64,000 nt of DNA from Micromonospora sp. Llam0 (GTDB taxonomy: Bacteria; Actinomycetota; Actinomycetes; Mycobacteriales; Micromonosporaceae). The notes under the pieces were generated by a model. It saw nothing but the letters and a program-made list of their open reading frames with translations. It was not told where the DNA came from and ran no database searches. Positions 62,443 to 64,000 of this stretch are shown here, one piece after another; position 1 is the stretch's first letter, and each line of letters starts with the position of its first letter. The DNA lies in the NCBI RefSeq assembly GCF_003751085.1, contig NZ_RJJY01000001.1, forward strand, positions 5,456,001 through 5,520,000, in the 5' to 3' direction. A program made the translations under genes and the position numbers.

Positions 62443-63549
62443 GCGGACTCAAGAAACCCTATTCGGTGATGTAGCGTAGGCTCGGGTCAGCGAAGAATGC
62501 GCGCACGATCTGCGGGGTTTCCTGGAGGCGCTGCAGAGCATTTTCCGCCGCGCCCATCAGTTCGCCGAGGCTGCGCACCACCTTCTTTCCGATTTGGTCA
62601 TGCTTGACGTTCTTCCACACCCACTCATCGGGGTTGAGCTCCGGCGAGTACGGCGGAAGGATAAAGAGGCGCAGTCGATTGCCCACTTCCTCAGAGGCAA
62701 GGAACGTAGCCACCTTTTTCGCCGTATGGGCACTGGAGCCATCGACAACGAGGAAAATCTTCCCGGACACGTCGTGCAACAACTGCTTTAGGAACTCGAT
62801 GAACTTGGCTGCGGTCATGCTGCCGCCGAACAGAGAGAAGTGGATCGCACCCTTGCTGCTGATCGCTGAGATCATGTTTACTGACAATCGCTTACCAGTG
62901 CCGATTACGACCGGGGTTTTTCCGACAGGAGCCCAAGTGGTTCCGGAATGGTAGTCAGTTCGTACACCGGACTCGTCTCCCCAGTAGATCACTGCGTCCT
63001 GAGCTGCGGCTTCTTCCTTGATCGCGGGGTACGTCTCCTCCTTCCAGCGGCGCACTAGATCTGGGTTCTGCTCGTAGGCGCGCACTAGCGGGCGCTGGGG
63101 AGACATTCCCATTCGGTGTAGCAGCCGCCCAACCGAGGGAAGGGATAGCGACACACCGAATTCTCGCTCTATAAGGTCGGCCACGATCTTGCGGGTCCAC
63201 AGCCCAAAGTCAAACTCCAGCTGTTGCGGGTTCTTCTTCAGAAGAGCATACAGTCGCGCTTCTTGAATTCCCGAGAGTTTCGGTGGTCTACCTGTCCCCG
63301 ATCTCACGGCCAAGGCTTCGGGCCCGCGATCACGGTAAGCTGCAATCCATCCGAACACCGTAGACCGGCCACAGTCCAGCGCCGCCGCTATCTGCGCAAC
63401 GCTCGCTCCGTTCTCGGCCATACGCAAAGCGATCTGCCGAGTCTGTTCCAGCTCAGCCCTTGGAATCCGCTTTTCATCTTTCCTCGACACCAAATCAGGA
63501 GATCACAGATCAGGGCTTGCCGCAATACCTGACACTCTTTTGACTCCAG
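62443..63549 (-). mobile_element. IS630-family insertion sequence
   Basis: An element of about 1.1 kb has imperfect ends GCGGACTCAAGA (left) and CTGGAGTCAAAA (complement of the right end). TA dinucleotides flank it at 62441-62442 and 63550-63551, as expected for IS630, which duplicates TA. It lies about 90 bp after the recombinase operon. Confidence 0.75.
62459..63493 (-). CDS. IS630-family transposase
   Basis: This 344-aa transposase has an N-terminal HTH (ENGASVAQIAAALDCGRSTV) and a winged helix (TGRPPKLSGIQEARL). The DDE domain has IYWGDESGVRTD, FLVVDGSSAHTAK and PPYSPELNPDEWVW. The frame is intact. Codon use is less GC-rich than that of the adjacent recombinase genes, which suggests a recent arrival. 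Confidence 0.92.
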   Translation of the reverse strand: MVSRKDEKRIPRAELEQTRQIALRMAENGASVAQIAAALDCGRSTVFGWIAAYRDRGPEALAVRSGTGRPPKLSGIQEARLYALLKKNPQQLEFDFGLWTRKIVADLIEREFGVSLSLPSVGRLLHRMGMSPQRPLVRAYEQNPDLVRRWKEETYPAIKEEAAAQDAVIYWGDESGVRTDYHSGTTWAPVGKTPVVIGTGKRLSVNMISAISSKGAIHFSLFGGSMTAAKFIEFLKQLLHDVSGKIFLVVDGSSAHTAKKVATFLASEEVGNRLRLFILPPYSPELNPDEWVWKNVKHDQIGKKVVRSLGELMGAAENALQRLQETPQIVRAFFADPSLRYITE

Positions 63550-63555
63550 TAAGTT

Positions 63556-63891
63556 ATGAACTGGTTAGTACTACAACTTGCTAGTGGCCAGGTCTCAACG
63601 GGAACTGTCGCCGCAACCGCGCTACGGGGGCACGGACCAAACAATACGGAACGGTAAAGCACGGCACGAGCGGGGTACAGCACCAAGGGCTGCGATCGGC
63701 ACGCCTCGTGGCCGGTGCCGGTGATGCTTCCGCCTCGCCGCTGCGGTGCTGGTAACCCCTGCTCCCGGCGTTACCGGCCGCTACCCGTAGCGCCGAAGCG
63801 GTAACACCCGGCGGTCTTCAAGAATTTCATTTCTGAAGATTACCCCAGCCAACAGTCTCCGACAGCTCCGGACTATGGTGGCAGGTCAACC
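63556..63891. other. Gap with no recognised gene
   Basis: These 336 nt to the right of the IS630 element contain no supported reading frame. Around 63750-63810 the words GGTAAC and GTTACC recur three times (GGTAACCCC, GTTACCGG, GGTAACACC), which may form weak hairpins. Confidence 0.4.
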
Positions 63892-64000
63892 TCAGTTGCC
63901 CACCTTCCACAGGTCTACTCTGCCGTCGGGGAAGGGGGTGGCGAGGGTTTTGCCGTCGGGACTGAACACCAGGTCATTGACCCAATTGGTGGGCTCGAAG
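63892..64000 (-). CDS. C-terminus of a WD40-repeat protein (partial)
   Basis: Read from the right edge on the minus strand the frame gives NWVNDLVFSPDGKTLATPFP and then DGRVDLWKVGN before TGA (63894-63892). V.FSPDGKTLA and V.LW are the core of a WD40 beta-propeller blade. The remainder of the protein is outside the window, so any N-terminal kinase or NACHT domain cannot be seen. Confidence 0.8.
   Translation of the reverse strand, partial: FEPTNWVNDLVFSPDGKTLATPFPDGRVDLWKVGN

Noticed and set aside
63700..63830. An origin or iteron array from the recurring GGTAAC/GTTACC words
   Set aside because: Only three short copies with unequal spacing and no adjacent replication gene; too weak to call.

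Overview
The window is high-GC actinomycete chromosome. The gene order, a two-gene ArsA-type ATPase pair, whiB4, ponA2 and a metallophosphoesterase, matches the mycobacterial Rv3679-Rv3683 neighbourhood. The rest of the core genes and the style of the accessory proteins suggest a member of the Micromonosporaceae (Micromonospora-like). The genus is an inference from reading, not from a search.

Positions 1 to about 24.9 kb are conserved chromosome. They hold the ArsA pair, whiB4, ponA2, a GatB/YqeY protein and metallophosphoesterase read from one 25-bp divergent promoter, tRNA-Pro, a secreted cysteine-repeat protein, the lysC-asd operon, a lipoprotein, leuA behind an apparent Leu-codon leader peptide, an HNH-nuclease lipoprotein, a five-gene dipeptide/oligopeptide ABC transporter, the dnaX-ybaB-recR operon, SRP RNA and tRNA-Ser. 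Several of these genes have a TANNNT box 6 to 8 nt before a GTG or ATG, so they are probably translated from leaderless mRNAs.

Positions 24.9 to 34 kb are decayed accessory DNA. A toxin-antitoxin pair lies between two copies of half of the tRNA-Ser terminator. It is followed by broken remains of an integrative element: a frameshifted vapC, a frameshifted AlpA-like excisionase, a DUF2637 gene with an in-frame stop, and the 3' stump of a sigma-factor gene. An ISKra4-family element with a 9-bp target duplication splits a low-GC gene whose rejoined product carries a HEPN-type RX4H motif.

Positions 34 to 47.4 kb form a compact island. An XRE/TPR regulator with a phosphotransferase reads leftward. 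A tightly coupled rightward operon encodes two glycosyltransferases, a P-loop kinase, a Gfo/Idh/MocA dehydrogenase, a phosphotransferase-like protein, a cupin, a DegT-type aminotransferase and a zinc dehydrogenase. Together these look like a small aminosugar or aminocyclitol pathway. A third phosphotransferase closes the island.

Positions 47.5 to 64 kb are dominated by mobile DNA: a group II intron lying 2 bp from the end of an IS4-family element, two abutting IS5-family elements, small accessory genes, a replication-relaxation protein with nearby short inverted repeats, a tyrosine recombinase / HTH / second recombinase operon (the last gene frameshifted), an IS630-family element between TA dinucleotides, and the C-terminus of a WD40-repeat protein at the right edge.
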